The notes under the pieces: model-generated
Seen by the model: the letters and a program-made list of their open reading frames with translations, nothing else
What the model was told of the DNA's origin: nothing
Databases searched by the model: none
Shown here: positions 46,576-56,123 of the stretch, piece by piece
Layout of the letters: the number at the start of each line of letters is the position of its first letter
Position numbering within the stretch: position 1 is the stretch's first letter
Program-made: the position numbers and the translations under genes
DNA from: UBA1181 sp045226255
Lineage (GTDB): Bacteria > Bacteroidota > Bacteroidia > Bacteroidales > Paludibacteraceae
DNA length: 64,000 bases
Reading direction: 5' to 3'
Assembly: GCA_045226255.1 (NCBI GenBank)
Contig: JBGVCG010000035.1
Coordinates: 1-64,000 of the forward strand

Positions 46576-47454
46576 ATGGAAAGAATTATCATATTCGGCA
46601 ACAAATACAGAGAGGAAGTCATCAGACACACCAAAGTCCTGGCGGACGCATTCAGGGAAAGGGGCGTGGAAGTAGGCATAGAAAAAGATTTCTGCCAATT
46701 CCTCATCGAGAAGGGTTGCGACTTGTCCTACCCCCACACAGTCATCGACGAAGAATGCGGGAAGGCGGATATGGCTTTCAGCATTGGCGGCGACGGCACC
46801 TTCATCAGAGCTGCGGCGAAAATCGGGAAAAGCGGCATCCCACTTTTAGGTATCAATGCAGGACGTCTCGGATTCCTTGCGGATGTATCAGGCGAGGAGA
46901 TCGGTAACGCGGTCGAGGAAATCATGGATGGCAAATACAAAATCGAGGAGAGATCTCTTCTCCGCCTCCATACGGAAGACCGCCTATACACAGATTTCAA
47001 CTACGCACTGAACGAAATCGCCGTCTTGAAAAGAGACTCCTCCGCCATGATCACCATTCACGCATGGGCCAACGGAGTTTTCGTCAACTCCTACCAGGCC
47101 GACGGTCTCCTTGTGGCCACATCCACCGGATCCACGGCCTACTCCATGAGCGTCGGAGGCCCTATCGTTGTGCCTCAGGCCTCTAACTTCATCCTGACGC
47201 CTGTCGCGCCGCACAGCATCAACGTCCGCCCTATCATCATCCCAGACACTTGGGAGATCGAGCTGAAAGTGGAAAGCCGCAACAAGCATTTCCTCATCGC
47301 CTTGGACGGACGAAACAATATATTCGACGACAAGACAACCCTATCCATCCGAAAAGCGGACTTCACCATCAAAACGGTGAAACGCGAAGACCAAGACTTC
47401 TTCTGCACGCTACGGACCAAACTCAGATGGGGTAACGACGAAAGAGAACGATAA
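46576..47454 (+). CDS. nadK: NAD kinase
   Basis: A 292-residue kinase that phosphorylates NAD to NADP. The catalytic GGDGT motif is at residues 71-75 (Asp73). Further family motifs: NAGRLGFLADV (about 94-104), NEIAVLKRD near 147, and TGSTAYSMSVGGPI near 180-193. It is four bases from fmt, so the two are co-transcribed. No clear promoter was seen in the 20 bases after the rpmE2 terminator, so some read-through may feed it. Confidence 0.96.
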   Translation: MERIIIFGNKYREEVIRHTKVLADAFRERGVEVGIEKDFCQFLIEKGCDLSYPHTVIDEECGKADMAFSIGGDGTFIRAAAKIGKSGIPLLGINAGRLGFLADVSGEEIGNAVEEIMDGKYKIEERSLLRLHTEDRLYTDFNYALNEIAVLKRDSSAMITIHAWANGVFVNSYQADGLLVATSTGSTAYSMSVGGPIVVPQASNFILTPVAPHSINVRPIIIPDTWEIELKVESRNKHFLIALDGRNNIFDDKTTLSIRKADFTIKTVKREDQDFFCTLRTKLRWGNDERER

Positions 47455-47458
47455 GAGC

Positions 47459-48427
47459 ATGGAAAAGAAGAATCTACGAATCGTATACATGGGGACCCCA
47501 GACTTTGCGGTCGAGCCTCTCAAGAGACTTGTCGAGGGTGGCTACAACGTCGTGGGATGCATCACCATGCCAGACAAACCAGCGGGCAGAGGACACAAAA
47601 TCCAATTCTCGCCAGTGAAGGAATACGCCCTAGAGAAAGGGATTCCCCTACTTCAACCCGAAAAACTGAAGGACGAAACCTTCCAAGCGGAATTGAAAGC
47701 ATGGAACGCTGACCTTCAAATCGTCGTAGCCTTTCGTATGCTCCCCGAATCGGTCTGGAACATGCCACGCCTAGGCACATTCAATCTCCACGCCTCTCTG
47801 CTACCTCAATACAGAGGTGCGGCACCGATCAATTGGGCGGTCATCAACGGAGAAAAAGAGACGGGCGTCACCACCTTCTTCCTCACCCATGACATCGACA
47901 CGGGAAACATCATCCTACAGGAGAAAGTTAAGATCGGCGAGTCTGACAACGTAGGCACCGTCCATGACAAACTCATGACTATCGGTGCAGACCTCGTCAC
48001 GAAGACAGTGGACAAAATACTCGACGGGAGCGTCACCACAACCCAACAATCCGTGCTCTACAAGGATTTGTCAGAATTAAAGCCTGCACCTAAGATTTTC
48101 AAGGAGACCTGCAAGATAGACTTCAACGAGAAGGCGCAACGCATACACAATCTTGTTAGGGGACTCTCCCCCTACCCTGCCGCCTGGTGCGAATTACTGG
48201 ATCAGGAAGGGAACGCAACCGCCATCAAGGTGTTTGAAACAGAGATTTTGGATAGCAAAATCGAAGGGAACCCAGGCACGTTCACTTATGACAAAAAGAA
48301 TATCGACGTAGCCACAGGAGAGGGAACCATTCGAATCAAAACGCTGCAATACCCAGGGAAAAAGAGGCTCACAGCGGAGGAATTCCTTCGGGGATTCAGG
48401 ATGGATGAAATCTCCAGGTTCAACTAA
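47459..48427 (+). CDS. fmt: Methionyl-tRNA formyltransferase
   Basis: A 322-residue enzyme that formylates initiator Met-tRNA with 10-formyl-THF. The active site is visible: Asn109 and His111 in FNLHASLLPQYRGAAP and Asp147 in DIDTGN. The N-terminal Rossmann-like start (VYMGTPDFAVEPL) and the C-terminal tRNA-binding domain (IHNLVRGLSPYPAAW, about residue 224 on) are intact. It begins four bases after nadK. It pairs functionally with the deformylase, which is not in the window. Confidence 0.97.
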   Translation: MEKKNLRIVYMGTPDFAVEPLKRLVEGGYNVVGCITMPDKPAGRGHKIQFSPVKEYALEKGIPLLQPEKLKDETFQAELKAWNADLQIVVAFRMLPESVWNMPRLGTFNLHASLLPQYRGAAPINWAVINGEKETGVTTFFLTHDIDTGNIILQEKVKIGESDNVGTVHDKLMTIGADLVTKTVDKILDGSVTTTQQSVLYKDLSELKPAPKIFKETCKIDFNEKAQRIHNLVRGLSPYPAAWCELLDQEGNATAIKVFETEILDSKIEGNPGTFTYDKKNIDVATGEGTIRIKTLQYPGKKRLTAEEFLRGFRMDEISRFN

Positions 48428-48475
48428 TTTCACAATTTTTTTATCTTTTTACCGTTTACATAAAAAAATATTCCG

Positions 48476-48483
48476 TACATTTG
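48476..48483 (+). promoter_or_regulatory. -7 element of the sigma factor gene
   Basis: TACATTTG, about 90 bases before the ATG at 48574, implying a leader of about 83 bases. Confidence 0.55.
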
Positions 48484-48573
48484 TACGTATAAAGTTTTTT
48501 GATGAAGCGAAGTATTAACTAAAACAGAATTGCCTATCGACACACGCATACTCAAATATTAAACGATACGAGT

Positions 48574-49167
48574 ATGACAATCAACAAAATGATGACCGAC
48601 GAAGAGTTGGTCAAATTATACGAAAATGGCGTCAATGAAGCATTTGATGCGTTATTGTTGCGCCATAAAGACAGGGTTTTCACGAACATCTACATGTCTG
48701 TACGCGACAAGGACATCGCCAACGACATATTCCAAGAGACATTCATAAAGGCGATATGCACCATCAAGCAAGGGAAATACACGGAGAAAGGCAAATTCCT
48801 TCCTTGGATCATCCGAATCGCCCACAACCTCATCATCGACCAGTACAGGACGGAGAAATCAGAGAACACCATCTCGAACGATGAAGACGATGAGCTCGAC
48901 CTCTTCAACGACATACGTTTATACGACGAGAACGTGGAAGACTCAATGATCAGGGAACAGATATACGAGGATGTCGTCAAACTCATGAACCATTTACCAG
49001 ACAATCAAAGGGACGTCCTACGCATGAGATTCTTCGAAGACCTCAGTTTCAAGGAAATTGCAGATGCGACGGGCGTAAGCATCAACACTGCTTTGGGAAG
49101 GATGCGCTATGCCATTCTAAACCTCAGGAAACTAGCGGAAGAGAATGACGTCTTCCTCTGTCAATGA
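48574..49167 (+). CDS. RNA polymerase sigma-70 family (ECF/RpoE-like) factor
   Basis: A 197-residue sigma factor with region 2 (about residues 12-90, including DIANDIFQETFIKA and the PWIIRIAHNLIIDQYR -10-recognition helix) and region 4 (about 128-190, LPDNQRDVLRMRFFEDLSFKEIADATG). It lacks region 3, so it is ECF-type. No anti-sigma gene or TonB receptor follows, unlike many Bacteroidota ECF units; it is monocistronic with an inverted repeat at its end. Its target genes are unknown. The first 15 residues resemble those of the small membrane protein at 56281. Confidence 0.94.
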   Translation: MTINKMMTDEELVKLYENGVNEAFDALLLRHKDRVFTNIYMSVRDKDIANDIFQETFIKAICTIKQGKYTEKGKFLPWIIRIAHNLIIDQYRTEKSENTISNDEDDELDLFNDIRLYDENVEDSMIREQIYEDVVKLMNHLPDNQRDVLRMRFFEDLSFKEIADATGVSINTALGRMRYAILNLRKLAEENDVFLCQ

Positions 49168-49195
49168 CCAATAATTAATCATCATACACATGCTC

Positions 49196-49238
49196 GAAAG
49201 GATGGGTATCGTTCAATACCGACGATGTCCATCCTTTC
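49196..49238 (+). terminator. Terminator-like inverted repeat after the sigma factor gene
   Basis: A 10-bp stem GAAAGGATGG/CCATCCTTTC around a 23-base loop, followed by a short T-rich run (CCCTTTTTC). Confidence 0.7.
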
Positions 49239-49282
49239 CCTTTTTCACAAAGCCGACTTTCAGAACCCAACAGACAAAAAAA

Positions 49283-49305
49283 GAGGGCGAACATCGTTCG
49301 TCCTC
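49283..49305 (-). terminator. Terminator after tRNA-Asp
   Basis: A 10-bp stem GAGGGCGAAC/GTTCGTCCTC with one mismatch and a three-base loop, followed on the minus strand by seven T residues. Confidence 0.88.
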
Positions 49306-49311
49306 TTCTAG

Positions 49312-49385
49312 CGGTGCGGACGGGACTCGAACCCGTGACCCCATGCGTGACAGGCATGTATTCTAACCAGCTGAACTACCGTACC
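49312..49385 (-). tRNA. tRNA-Asp (anticodon GTC)
   Basis: A 74-base cloverleaf on the minus strand. The anticodon loop CTGTCAC gives GTC. The T arm is ACGGG-TTCGAGT-CCCGT. The acceptor GGTACGG/CCGCACC has one A-C mismatch at pair 4-69. Discriminator G. CCA not encoded. Confidence 0.88.
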
Positions 49386-49415
49386 TTCAACAATCGTTCT
49401 CTCTCGATTGCGGTG

Positions 49416-49446
49416 CAAAGGTAATCATATTTTTGATTCCGGCAAA
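49416..49446 (-). promoter_or_regulatory. Promoter of tRNA-Asp
   Basis: On the minus strand TTTG (49446-49443), 19 bases, then TACCTTTG (49423-49416): an exact Bacteroidota promoter. An inverted repeat CAATCG/CGATTG (49391-49410) follows before the tRNA. Confidence 0.75.
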
Positions 49447-49549
49447 CATCCGAACAACTTTTTTCGGAAAAAATTCCGCAAACAATTTTTAAACAAAGAA
49501 CTCGTTATATTTACAGTAAAAAAGAAACTAAAAGGAGGAAGAGGGGAAG

Positions 49550-50338
49550 ATGGAACTAACAGACACACATTCACACTTATACGAGGACGAATTCAAAGAT
49601 GACAGGGAAGAAGCCATTCAACGTTTAAAGGAGAAGCACGTCACCAGCGTCTACTTACCCAACATAGACGGCGAAAGCATAGACAAAATGCTCCAGCTAT
49701 ACCAAAGCGACAAAAGGCTCTTCCACATCATGATGGGTCTCCATCCCACCAGCGTGAAAGAGGACTACAAGGAAGTCATGGAACAGATATGGGGAAGATT
49801 GTCAGGAGAGGACATCTGCGGAATCGGAGAGATTGGCATAGACCTATATTGGGACAAAACATACCTCAAAGAGCAAACAGAGGCCTTCGAGATCCAGACC
49901 GACTGGGCGATACAACATGGACTTCCCATCGTCATACACACCCGCAAGGCATTTGAAGAAGCCTTCTCGTCCCTGAGGAAGTTCGACAAGAGCAAGCTGA
50001 GAGGCATATTCCACTGCTATTCAGGTTCTTTGGAAATCGCCAAAGAAATATTCAAACTGGGAGACTTCAGTCTAGGCATCGGAGGAGTGCTGACATTCAA
50101 AAACGCAGGGTTGGCGCAGGTGGTCCAAGAGATTCCATTGGAAAAGCTTGTATTAGAGACCGACTGCCCCTACCTCACCCCCGCACCGCACAGAGGAGAA
50201 AGAAACGAATCATCCTACGTCTTCCATGTGGCAGAAAAACTTGCGGAGATAAAGGGGTTAAGCCTAGAAGAAATCGCAGAAGCGACCACTCGTAACGCCA
50301 TAAATATTTTTGGAGGGAAGCATTCTCATAAAGCATAA
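49550..50338 (+). CDS. TatD family metal-dependent hydrolase
   Basis: A 262-residue TIM-barrel hydrolase of the TatD family. The metal-binding DTHSHL motif is at residues 5-10 (His7, His9). Further motifs: GIGEIGIDLYWD (about 92-103), PIVIHTRKAFEEA (about 126-138), GIFHCYSGS (about 154-162) and LVLETDCPYLTPAPHRGERN (about 201-220). Relatives have metal-dependent DNase activity. It ends 29 bases before the FAH-family gene, which has its own -7 element in the gap. A TATATTTA element lies at 49506-49513. Confidence 0.94.
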   Translation: MELTDTHSHLYEDEFKDDREEAIQRLKEKHVTSVYLPNIDGESIDKMLQLYQSDKRLFHIMMGLHPTSVKEDYKEVMEQIWGRLSGEDICGIGEIGIDLYWDKTYLKEQTEAFEIQTDWAIQHGLPIVIHTRKAFEEAFSSLRKFDKSKLRGIFHCYSGSLEIAKEIFKLGDFSLGIGGVLTFKNAGLAQVVQEIPLEKLVLETDCPYLTPAPHRGERNESSYVFHVAEKLAEIKGLSLEEIAEATTRNAINIFGGKHSHKA

Positions 50339-50343
50339 AATCG

Positions 50344-50351
50344 TATATTTG
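50344..50351 (+). promoter_or_regulatory. -7 element of the FAH-porU genes
   Basis: TATATTTG right after the tatD stop and 17 bases before the ATG at 50368, giving a leader of about 10 bases. Confidence 0.5.
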
Positions 50352-50367
50352 TAAAAAAAAAGAGAAC

Positions 50368-50979
50368 ATGAAGATAATTGCAGTCGGATGGAACTATGCA
50401 GACCACAGCAAGGAACTGAATCCCACGCAGTTGCCGAAACACCCTGTCATATTCATGAAACCGGAGACGGCATTGCTGAAGGAGAACAATCCTTTTTACC
50501 TGCCCGATTTTTCGAAGAGGATTGACTACGAATGCGAGCTGGTGGTACGCATATCCAAGATGGGGAAGAACATATCGAGGAAATTCGCCAACCGCTACTA
50601 CGACGAAATTGGACTAGGCATCGACTTCACAGCGAGAGACCTGCAGAACGATTTCAAAGCGGAAGGATCACCTTGGGAAATATGCAAGGGCTTTGACAAT
50701 TCCGCCCCCATAAGCGACTTCATCAGCAAGGAAGGGTTCAATCTAAACGAGCTTCATTTCTCCCTGAAGAAAAACGGAGAGACCGTACAGCAAGGGAACA
50801 CCTCCGACATGGTATTCGGCATCGATGAAATCATCGAGTACGTAAGCAAATTCTTCACGTTAAAGACCGGAGACCTCATCTTCACCGGCACACCAGTCGG
50901 CGTAGGACCCGTTCAAATCAATGATCACTTGGAAGGATACATCGAAGAGAAGCTAATGTTCCAATTCGACGTGTTGTAA
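50368..50979 (+). CDS. Fumarylacetoacetate hydrolase (FAH) family protein
   Basis: A 203-residue FAH-fold protein, the short single-domain form. Metal-ligand regions are DYECELVVRI (about 52-61), IGLGIDFTARD (about 84-94), a WEICKGFDNSAPIS segment and GDLIFTGTPVGVGPV (about 171-185). Family members act as acylpyruvases or decarboxylases such as oxaloacetate decarboxylase (FAHD1); the exact substrate is unclear. It ends 20 bases before porU and probably shares its transcript, although the two have no known functional link. Confidence 0.9.
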   Translation: MKIIAVGWNYADHSKELNPTQLPKHPVIFMKPETALLKENNPFYLPDFSKRIDYECELVVRISKMGKNISRKFANRYYDEIGLGIDFTARDLQNDFKAEGSPWEICKGFDNSAPISDFISKEGFNLNELHFSLKKNGETVQQGNTSDMVFGIDEIIEYVSKFFTLKTGDLIFTGTPVGVGPVQINDHLEGYIEEKLMFQFDVL

Positions 50980-50999
50980 AAACAAAAAAACGAAACATC

Positions 51000-53900
51000 A
51001 TGAAATCATCGAAGTTTTTTCTCCGCACCATTATCGCAAGCGTCCTGTCCCTTATTTCATGGGGAAATCTCCAATCAATGGACTTCGCGAAACACTCCGT
51101 CCTCGCATCCGGCACATGGGTGAAAATCAGAGTGCAAGAAACCGGCGTGTGTAAAATGACATACGAACAAATCAAGGATATGGGGTTCTCCAACCCCAAG
51201 GAAGTGCACGTTTACGGATATGGTGGTGCCATGCTAAGCGAGAATTTCGGCACACCTAAAACAGACGACCTGAAAGAGACCCCCATCTATGACTCAGGTT
51301 CTGCCATTTACTTCTACGCACAAGGTCCGCGGAAATGGAACTACAGGGGAATGGAAGCCAAACACCCCTTCGACATCAGTTCAAACATCTACTCCAACTA
51401 CGGATATTACTTCCTAACCAGCAACAAAGACAAAAGGGAACTCATTAAAGAAGCCACTACCGTAGAAAGCGATGACAACGAGATAGAAATAACGAACTAC
51501 TTAGAACATATCGTACACAAAAAAGAAGAACACAATCTGGTTGAATCGGGGAAAGGATGGTTTGGAGACAAAACACCGATGAACACGGTGTTCTCGCTAG
51601 ACTTTAACGTACCCGACATCGATGTCAATGAACTAGCAAGCTTATACCTCAACGTCGCAGCACGATCCGACAGAGACAGCAAAATATTCATATTCTTCAA
51701 TGGGGAACAGTTCGAGTTAGAGGTCCCTCTCAGTGCGAGAGAAGTATCCGCCATGCCTGCGGAAAAGACAATAGTATGGCTACCGACCCAAGAGAACAAC
51801 AAACTTTCGCTCAACTATAGCTCAAACAACGGGACAGACCATATGTGGGTGGAGCAGATTGTGCTTTGCGCCTTCCGAAATCTAAAGTTGGCCAACGGAA
51901 TCACCTACTTCCGCAATCCCAACACAGAAGAGGCCAACACGTACAAATACATCATCAGTGGCGTCCAACCGAACACCATCGTTTGGGACATTACCAATCC
52001 CACAGAAGTGACACAAATACCGACAGAAAATGACGGTAATAAATTATCGTTCAGAAGAACTCCTTCACAAATGGAGGAATTCGTGGCATTCAACCCGACC
52101 AGTACCCAATTCGTCAAGGCGGAGAACGCAGGGAAAGTGGCCAACCAAGACCTTCATTCCATAAAAGACATCGACTTCATTATCATTTCCCATGAAGCGT
52201 TTCTTTCTGAAGCCAACAGATTGGCCAAGATCCACCAAAAATACGACAACGTCAGCACAGTGATCGTCACACCAGAAGAGATATACAACGAGTTCTCCTC
52301 CGGAACGCCGGATGCCAGTGCCATCCGCTGGTTCCTAAAGATGTTCTACGACAGAGGGGAATACAACAAACAAGTGTTACTCTTCGGAGACGGATGTTTC
52401 GACAACAGAGCATTGCTGAGGGATAACAGCACCACAGTCAATAACTTCATCGTCACCTACCAAGGAGGAAACAAATTCATAGAAGCCAAATCATACGTCA
52501 GCGATGATTATTTCTGTTTCCTCAACGACAAAAACAACGGCATACGTATCGGGCAAATGAAGATGGACTATGGAATCGGAAGATTCCCTGTCGCCACTCT
52601 GGAGCAAGCCACCCATATGGTAGACAAAGTGGAGAAATACCTCACTGTCAACAAATACGGCAAATGGAGAGACAAGGTCATTCTCATCGCAGACGATAAT
52701 GAAGAGGGGGAAGATGCGAGCCGATACAACAAGTTCTTCTCCTACTCAGACAATATCGGCAAAATGCTGCACGACAGTGCGCCTGCCCTGGAAATACAGA
52801 AAGTCTATTTCGACTCCTACACGAGGGTATCAGGATCAAACGGAAACAGATATCCAGAAGTGGAGGAAGTCATCAGCAAAAGCATCCAAGACGGAGTCCT
52901 TTTGCTCAATTACATTGGACATAGTGGAGAACTAGCCTGGTCCGAAGAAAGAGTTTTCACTCAAAACCAAGCCGCCACCATCTTCAACGAGAAACAAGGA
53001 TTCTGGTTCACCGCCAGCTGTCGATTCAACGTCTTCGACCAACTGAAAACATCCGCAGGCGAAGACCTCATACTGAACCCCAACGGAGGAGCTCTGACGC
53101 TATTCTGTGCGGCGAGAACCGTGTACGATGCACAAAATGACAACCTCAACAGAATGTACATCAACCACGTGACAGATAAAGACGAGAACAAATTGCCACT
53201 GAGAATCGGAGACATCTGCAAGTTAGCCAAAAACGACGTGGAGAACGATACTAACAAGATGTCATACACCCTAATAGGAGACCCTATGCTGAGGATCTGC
53301 TACCCGAGAGACTCGATCATGACGGACTCCATCACACTAATCAAGGGTTCTCGTACAGATACAATCCGAGCTCTTTCTGAGATCAAAGTATATGGTCACA
53401 TAGAAGACGATCAAGCCAATCGCATAGACAACTTCAATGGAATAATCGAGATCACCCTTTACGACAAAGAGGAAAGATTAAGTACGAAAGGAAACATCTT
53501 CAGCACAGAAGCGGAAAAAGAAAAGAACAAGCATAAATACACAGATCGGAAGAACATTCTATTCTCCGGAAAGGCAGAAGTAAAGAATGGAGAATTCTCC
53601 TTCGTGTTCAAAGTTCCTAAAGACATCAACTACAATTACGGGACAGGAAGGCTACACTACTACGCCGTGGACGAATCACTTGACCGGGACGCAACCGGAT
53701 ACACAGAGAGTTTTATCATTGGCGGAAGCAATACCAACGACACACACGATGACTGCGGTCCAGATGTCCTGCTATACATGAACCACAAAGCGTTCCTTTC
53801 CGGAGACAAAGTCAACGATACTCCCGTTCTATACGCAGAAATCAGCGATCCTAACGGAATCAACTCGTCCGGTAGCGGTATCGGCCACGATATCACACTG

Positions 53901-54410
53901 ACAATCAACGGAAATAGCAATCCAATTATGTTGAATAAAGATTTCTCCTATAACATAGACAGTTACTCGGACGGAGAAATCACATACCAATTCACGAAAT
54001 TGGATCCAGGGCACTACAATGCGACATTGAAAGTTTGGGATCTCCTAAACAACTCATCACAGAAAAGCATTGAATTCATAGTCGATAAAGAGGCTACAAT
54101 CCGCACCAATGAGGTCACAATAGAGCCATCCATCGCCCAAGAGAGCGCCTTATTCACCATAAATCACGACTCACCACTCACCATACAGAGCTACAGGTTC
54201 GTCATTTACAACAAATTAGGAATTATTGTAAAGGAGACACCTACAGTTCAGGAAAGGATAGACCAAAACCACACATGGGAATGGGATCTGAAAGACAACA
54301 ACGGGCAAAGAGTTCTCAGCGGTGTATATTTGGTCAGAGTTGAATACGAGACAGAGGATGGCGAATACCACGGCCTTACGCAAAAAATGATCGTTAGCGC
54401 AAGAAAATAG
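51000..54410 (+). CDS. porU: PorU-type T9SS sortase (peptidase C25 family)
   Basis: A 1136-residue protein with a signal peptide (about residues 1-25). It matches PorU, the outer-membrane C25 (gingipain-fold) cysteine peptidase that removes the C-terminal signal of T9SS type A cargo and attaches them to A-LPS. The peptidase domain spans about residues 380-760; the catalytic pair is His641 (LNYIGHSGE) and Cys674 (FTASCRFNVF). Beta-sandwich domains follow, and the C-terminus (from about 1050: NHDSPLTIQSYRFVIYNKLG, GQRVLSGVYLVRVEYETEDG) resembles a T9SS C-terminal domain, as PorU itself has. It is the only clear T9SS core gene in the window. The next gene is a Crp-family regulator after 95 bases. 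Confidence 0.92.
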   Translation: MKSSKFFLRTIIASVLSLISWGNLQSMDFAKHSVLASGTWVKIRVQETGVCKMTYEQIKDMGFSNPKEVHVYGYGGAMLSENFGTPKTDDLKETPIYDSGSAIYFYAQGPRKWNYRGMEAKHPFDISSNIYSNYGYYFLTSNKDKRELIKEATTVESDDNEIEITNYLEHIVHKKEEHNLVESGKGWFGDKTPMNTVFSLDFNVPDIDVNELASLYLNVAARSDRDSKIFIFFNGEQFELEVPLSAREVSAMPAEKTIVWLPTQENNKLSLNYSSNNGTDHMWVEQIVLCAFRNLKLANGITYFRNPNTEEANTYKYIISGVQPNTIVWDITNPTEVTQIPTENDGNKLSFRRTPSQMEEFVAFNPTSTQFVKAENAGKVANQDLHSIKDIDFIIISHEAFLSEANRLAKIHQKYDNVSTVIVTPEEIYNEFSSGTPDASAIRWFLKMFYDRGEYNKQVLLFGDGCFDNRALLRDNSTTVNNFIVTYQGGNKFIEAKSYVSDDYFCFLNDKNNGIRIGQMKMDYGIGRFPVATLEQATHMVDKVEKYLTVNKYGKWRDKVILIADDNEEGEDASRYNKFFSYSDNIGKMLHDSAPALEIQKVYFDSYTRVSGSNGNRYPEVEEVISKSIQDGVLLLNYIGHSGELAWSEERVFTQNQAATIFNEKQGFWFTASCRFNVFDQLKTSAGEDLILNPNGGALTLFCAARTVYDAQNDNLNRMYINHVTDKDENKLPLRIGDICKLAKNDVENDTNKMSYTLIGDPMLRICYPRDSIMTDSITLIKGSRTDTIRALSEIKVYGHIEDDQANRIDNFNGIIEITLYDKEERLSTKGNIFSTEAEKEKNKHKYTDRKNILFSGKAEVKNGEFSFVFKVPKDINYNYGTGRLHYYAVDESLDRDATGYTESFIIGGSNTNDTHDDCGPDVLLYMNHKAFLSGDKVNDTPVLYAEISDPNGINSSGSGIGHDITLTINGNSNPIMLNKDFSYNIDSYSDGEITYQFTKLDPGHYNATLKVWDLLNNSSQKSIEFIVDKEATIRTNEVTIEPSIAQESALFTINHDSPLTIQSYRFVIYNKLGIIVKETPTVQERIDQNHTWEWDLKDNNGQRVLSGVYLVRVEYETEDGEYHGLTQKMIVSARK

Positions 54411-54463
54411 GCATTATAACAACTCATAAAAAAAGATTATAACATTTTTTCACAAAAAAATTA

Positions 54464-54471
54464 TACATTCG
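54464..54471 (+). promoter_or_regulatory. -7-like element of the Crp-family gene
   Basis: TACATTCG, one base from consensus, followed by the inverted repeat ATAACA-A-TGTTAT (54474-54486), which lies near the predicted start of transcription and could be an autoregulatory operator. Confidence 0.4.
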
Positions 54472-54505
54472 CGATAACAATGTTATTGAACATATTTTGA
54501 ACGAA

Positions 54506-55207
54506 ATGATAAAAAAGGGAGAACAAGAGAATCCAAGCATAGAAGAAGTTTCGACAGTATGGAACGTGCTGACAGAAGAGCAACTGACTTATCTGAAAGC
54601 AAACTATATCGTACGTAAATATAAGAAAAACGAAATCATTTACTGTGAGGGTGAGACACCGACGCACGTTCTATGCGTCGCAAAAGGAAAGTTGAAGATT
54701 TACAGGATTGGCACTGGTGGCAGGAGTCAAATCGTCAGGATGGTGAAACCTGGAGAAATGCTCGCTTACAGAGCAATGTTCGCACAAGAAAATTTTGTCA
54801 CGAACGCATGCGCTTTCGAGCCCTCCGTCATCTACATGATCCCTCAGACAGTCATTCACAACTTAATCGTTCAAAACAGCGAGTTGGCTTGGTACTTCAT
54901 CCAAAAGCTATCCACCGACTTAGGTATTGCGGACAAGAGAGCCGTCACACTCACACAAAAGCACGTAAGAGGCAGACTCGCGGAATCACTCCTATTCCTA
55001 CGGGACAACTACGGATACGAGGAAGACAACGCAACCATCAATGTACGCTTGTCAAGGGAGGATTTGGCCAGTCTATCCAACATGACCACTTCCAACGCAA
55101 TACGAACCCTTTCCGGGCTAGCACACGAGAACATCATTGAACTAGACGGAAGGAAAATTAAAATATTGGACGAAAAATATCTAGTCACTTTAAGCAAAAT
55201 CGGATAA
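54506..55207 (+). CDS. Crp/Fnr family transcriptional regulator
   Basis: A 233-residue regulator. An N-terminal cyclic-nucleotide-binding-like beta-roll (about residues 20-130, with IIYCEGETPTHVLCVAKGKLKIY and RMVKPGEMLAYRAMF) is joined by a helix to a winged HTH (about 160-225, RLSREDLASLSNMTTSNAIRTLSGL). No Fnr-type Cys cluster is present at the N-terminus. A TTG nine bases upstream could also start, but the ATG is preferred. It is two bases from tyrA, so they are co-transcribed; the ligand and targets are unknown. Confidence 0.92.
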   Translation: MIKKGEQENPSIEEVSTVWNVLTEEQLTYLKANYIVRKYKKNEIIYCEGETPTHVLCVAKGKLKIYRIGTGGRSQIVRMVKPGEMLAYRAMFAQENFVTNACAFEPSVIYMIPQTVIHNLIVQNSELAWYFIQKLSTDLGIADKRAVTLTQKHVRGRLAESLLFLRDNYGYEEDNATINVRLSREDLASLSNMTTSNAIRTLSGLAHENIIELDGRKIKILDEKYLVTLSKIG

Positions 55208-55209
55208 AC

Positions 55210-56052
55210 ATGACAATAGGAATTATCGGGCTAGGACTCATTGGAGGATCAATGGCCATAGACTTGCGCAGAACAAAATACGCAGACCATTTCATCGGAT
55301 ACGACCAAGCGGACTTGAATGCCCTAACCGCACAAAGAATAGGACTTGTGGACGAAATACTGCCTTACGAGGAACTCGTCAAAAAAAGCGATTTGATCCT
55401 GTTATCAGTGCCTGTAAGCGCAGCGACCAAGCTTCTATCCGATATATTGGACAAAATAAACGACGACCAGGTGGTAGTCGACACTTGCTCCACCAAGGAG
55501 AAGTTGAACGATTCCGTACACTATCATCCTAGAAGGAAAAACTATGTAGCCTCCCACCCTATGGCTGGAACTGAGTTCTGCGGTCCATGGGCAGCGGTGC
55601 CAAACCTATTTGCGGGAAGGGCTGGAATCATCTGCAATGCAGAGGACTCAGACCCTAAAGCAATCGAATTAGTCAGGAAGATGTACGACTGTTTGAACAT
55701 GCGCATCATATACATGAGGGCAGCCCATCATGACGTACACACAGCATACGTATCACACATCTCCCACATCATCTCCTTTGCCCTCGCATTGACAGTATTG
55801 GACAAGGAAAAGAACGAGAAGAACATTTTCGACTTAGCATCAGGAGGATTCGCATCAACCGCCAGATTGGCGAAAAGTAATGCGGACATGTGGGTTCCGA
55901 TTTTCATGCAAAACAAAGAAAACGTATTATCCGTATTAGACTCTTACATGGATAAACTAGGAGAGTTCAAAGAGGCGCTGAACAACAACGAAGAAGACAA
56001 GCTAAGAAAACTGATTGACGACGCCAACAGGATAAAAAGGATTCTACGATAA
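55210..56052 (+). CDS. tyrA: Prephenate dehydrogenase
   Basis: A 280-residue NAD(P)-dependent dehydrogenase that makes 4-hydroxyphenylpyruvate in tyrosine synthesis. The Rossmann motif GIIGLGLIGGSMA is at residues 4-16. SHPMAGTEFCGPWAAVPNLFAGR (about residues 116-138) and the catalytic region HDVHTAYVSHISHI (about 176-189) are typical. No chorismate mutase or ACT domain is fused, so it is the minimal form. It starts two bases after the Crp-family gene. Its last 13 codons and following terminator recur in decayed form at 56941-57046. Confidence 0.93.
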   Translation: MTIGIIGLGLIGGSMAIDLRRTKYADHFIGYDQADLNALTAQRIGLVDEILPYEELVKKSDLILLSVPVSAATKLLSDILDKINDDQVVVDTCSTKEKLNDSVHYHPRRKNYVASHPMAGTEFCGPWAAVPNLFAGRAGIICNAEDSDPKAIELVRKMYDCLNMRIIYMRAAHHDVHTAYVSHISHIISFALALTVLDKEKNEKNIFDLASGGFASTARLAKSNADMWVPIFMQNKENVLSVLDSYMDKLGEFKEALNNNEEDKLRKLIDDANRIKRILR

Positions 56053-56078
56053 AGACAAACACATAGACCATTCAACGA

Positions 56079-56108
56079 GCGTTTGTGCAGATGCACAAAC
56101 GCTTTTTT
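56079..56108 (+). terminator. Terminator after tyrA
   Basis: A perfect 10-bp stem GCGTTTGTGC/GCACAAACGC with AGAT loop and six T residues. A decayed copy of this hairpin is seen at about 57003-57032. Confidence 0.92.
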
Positions 56109-56123
56109 CATGACTTCATCAAT

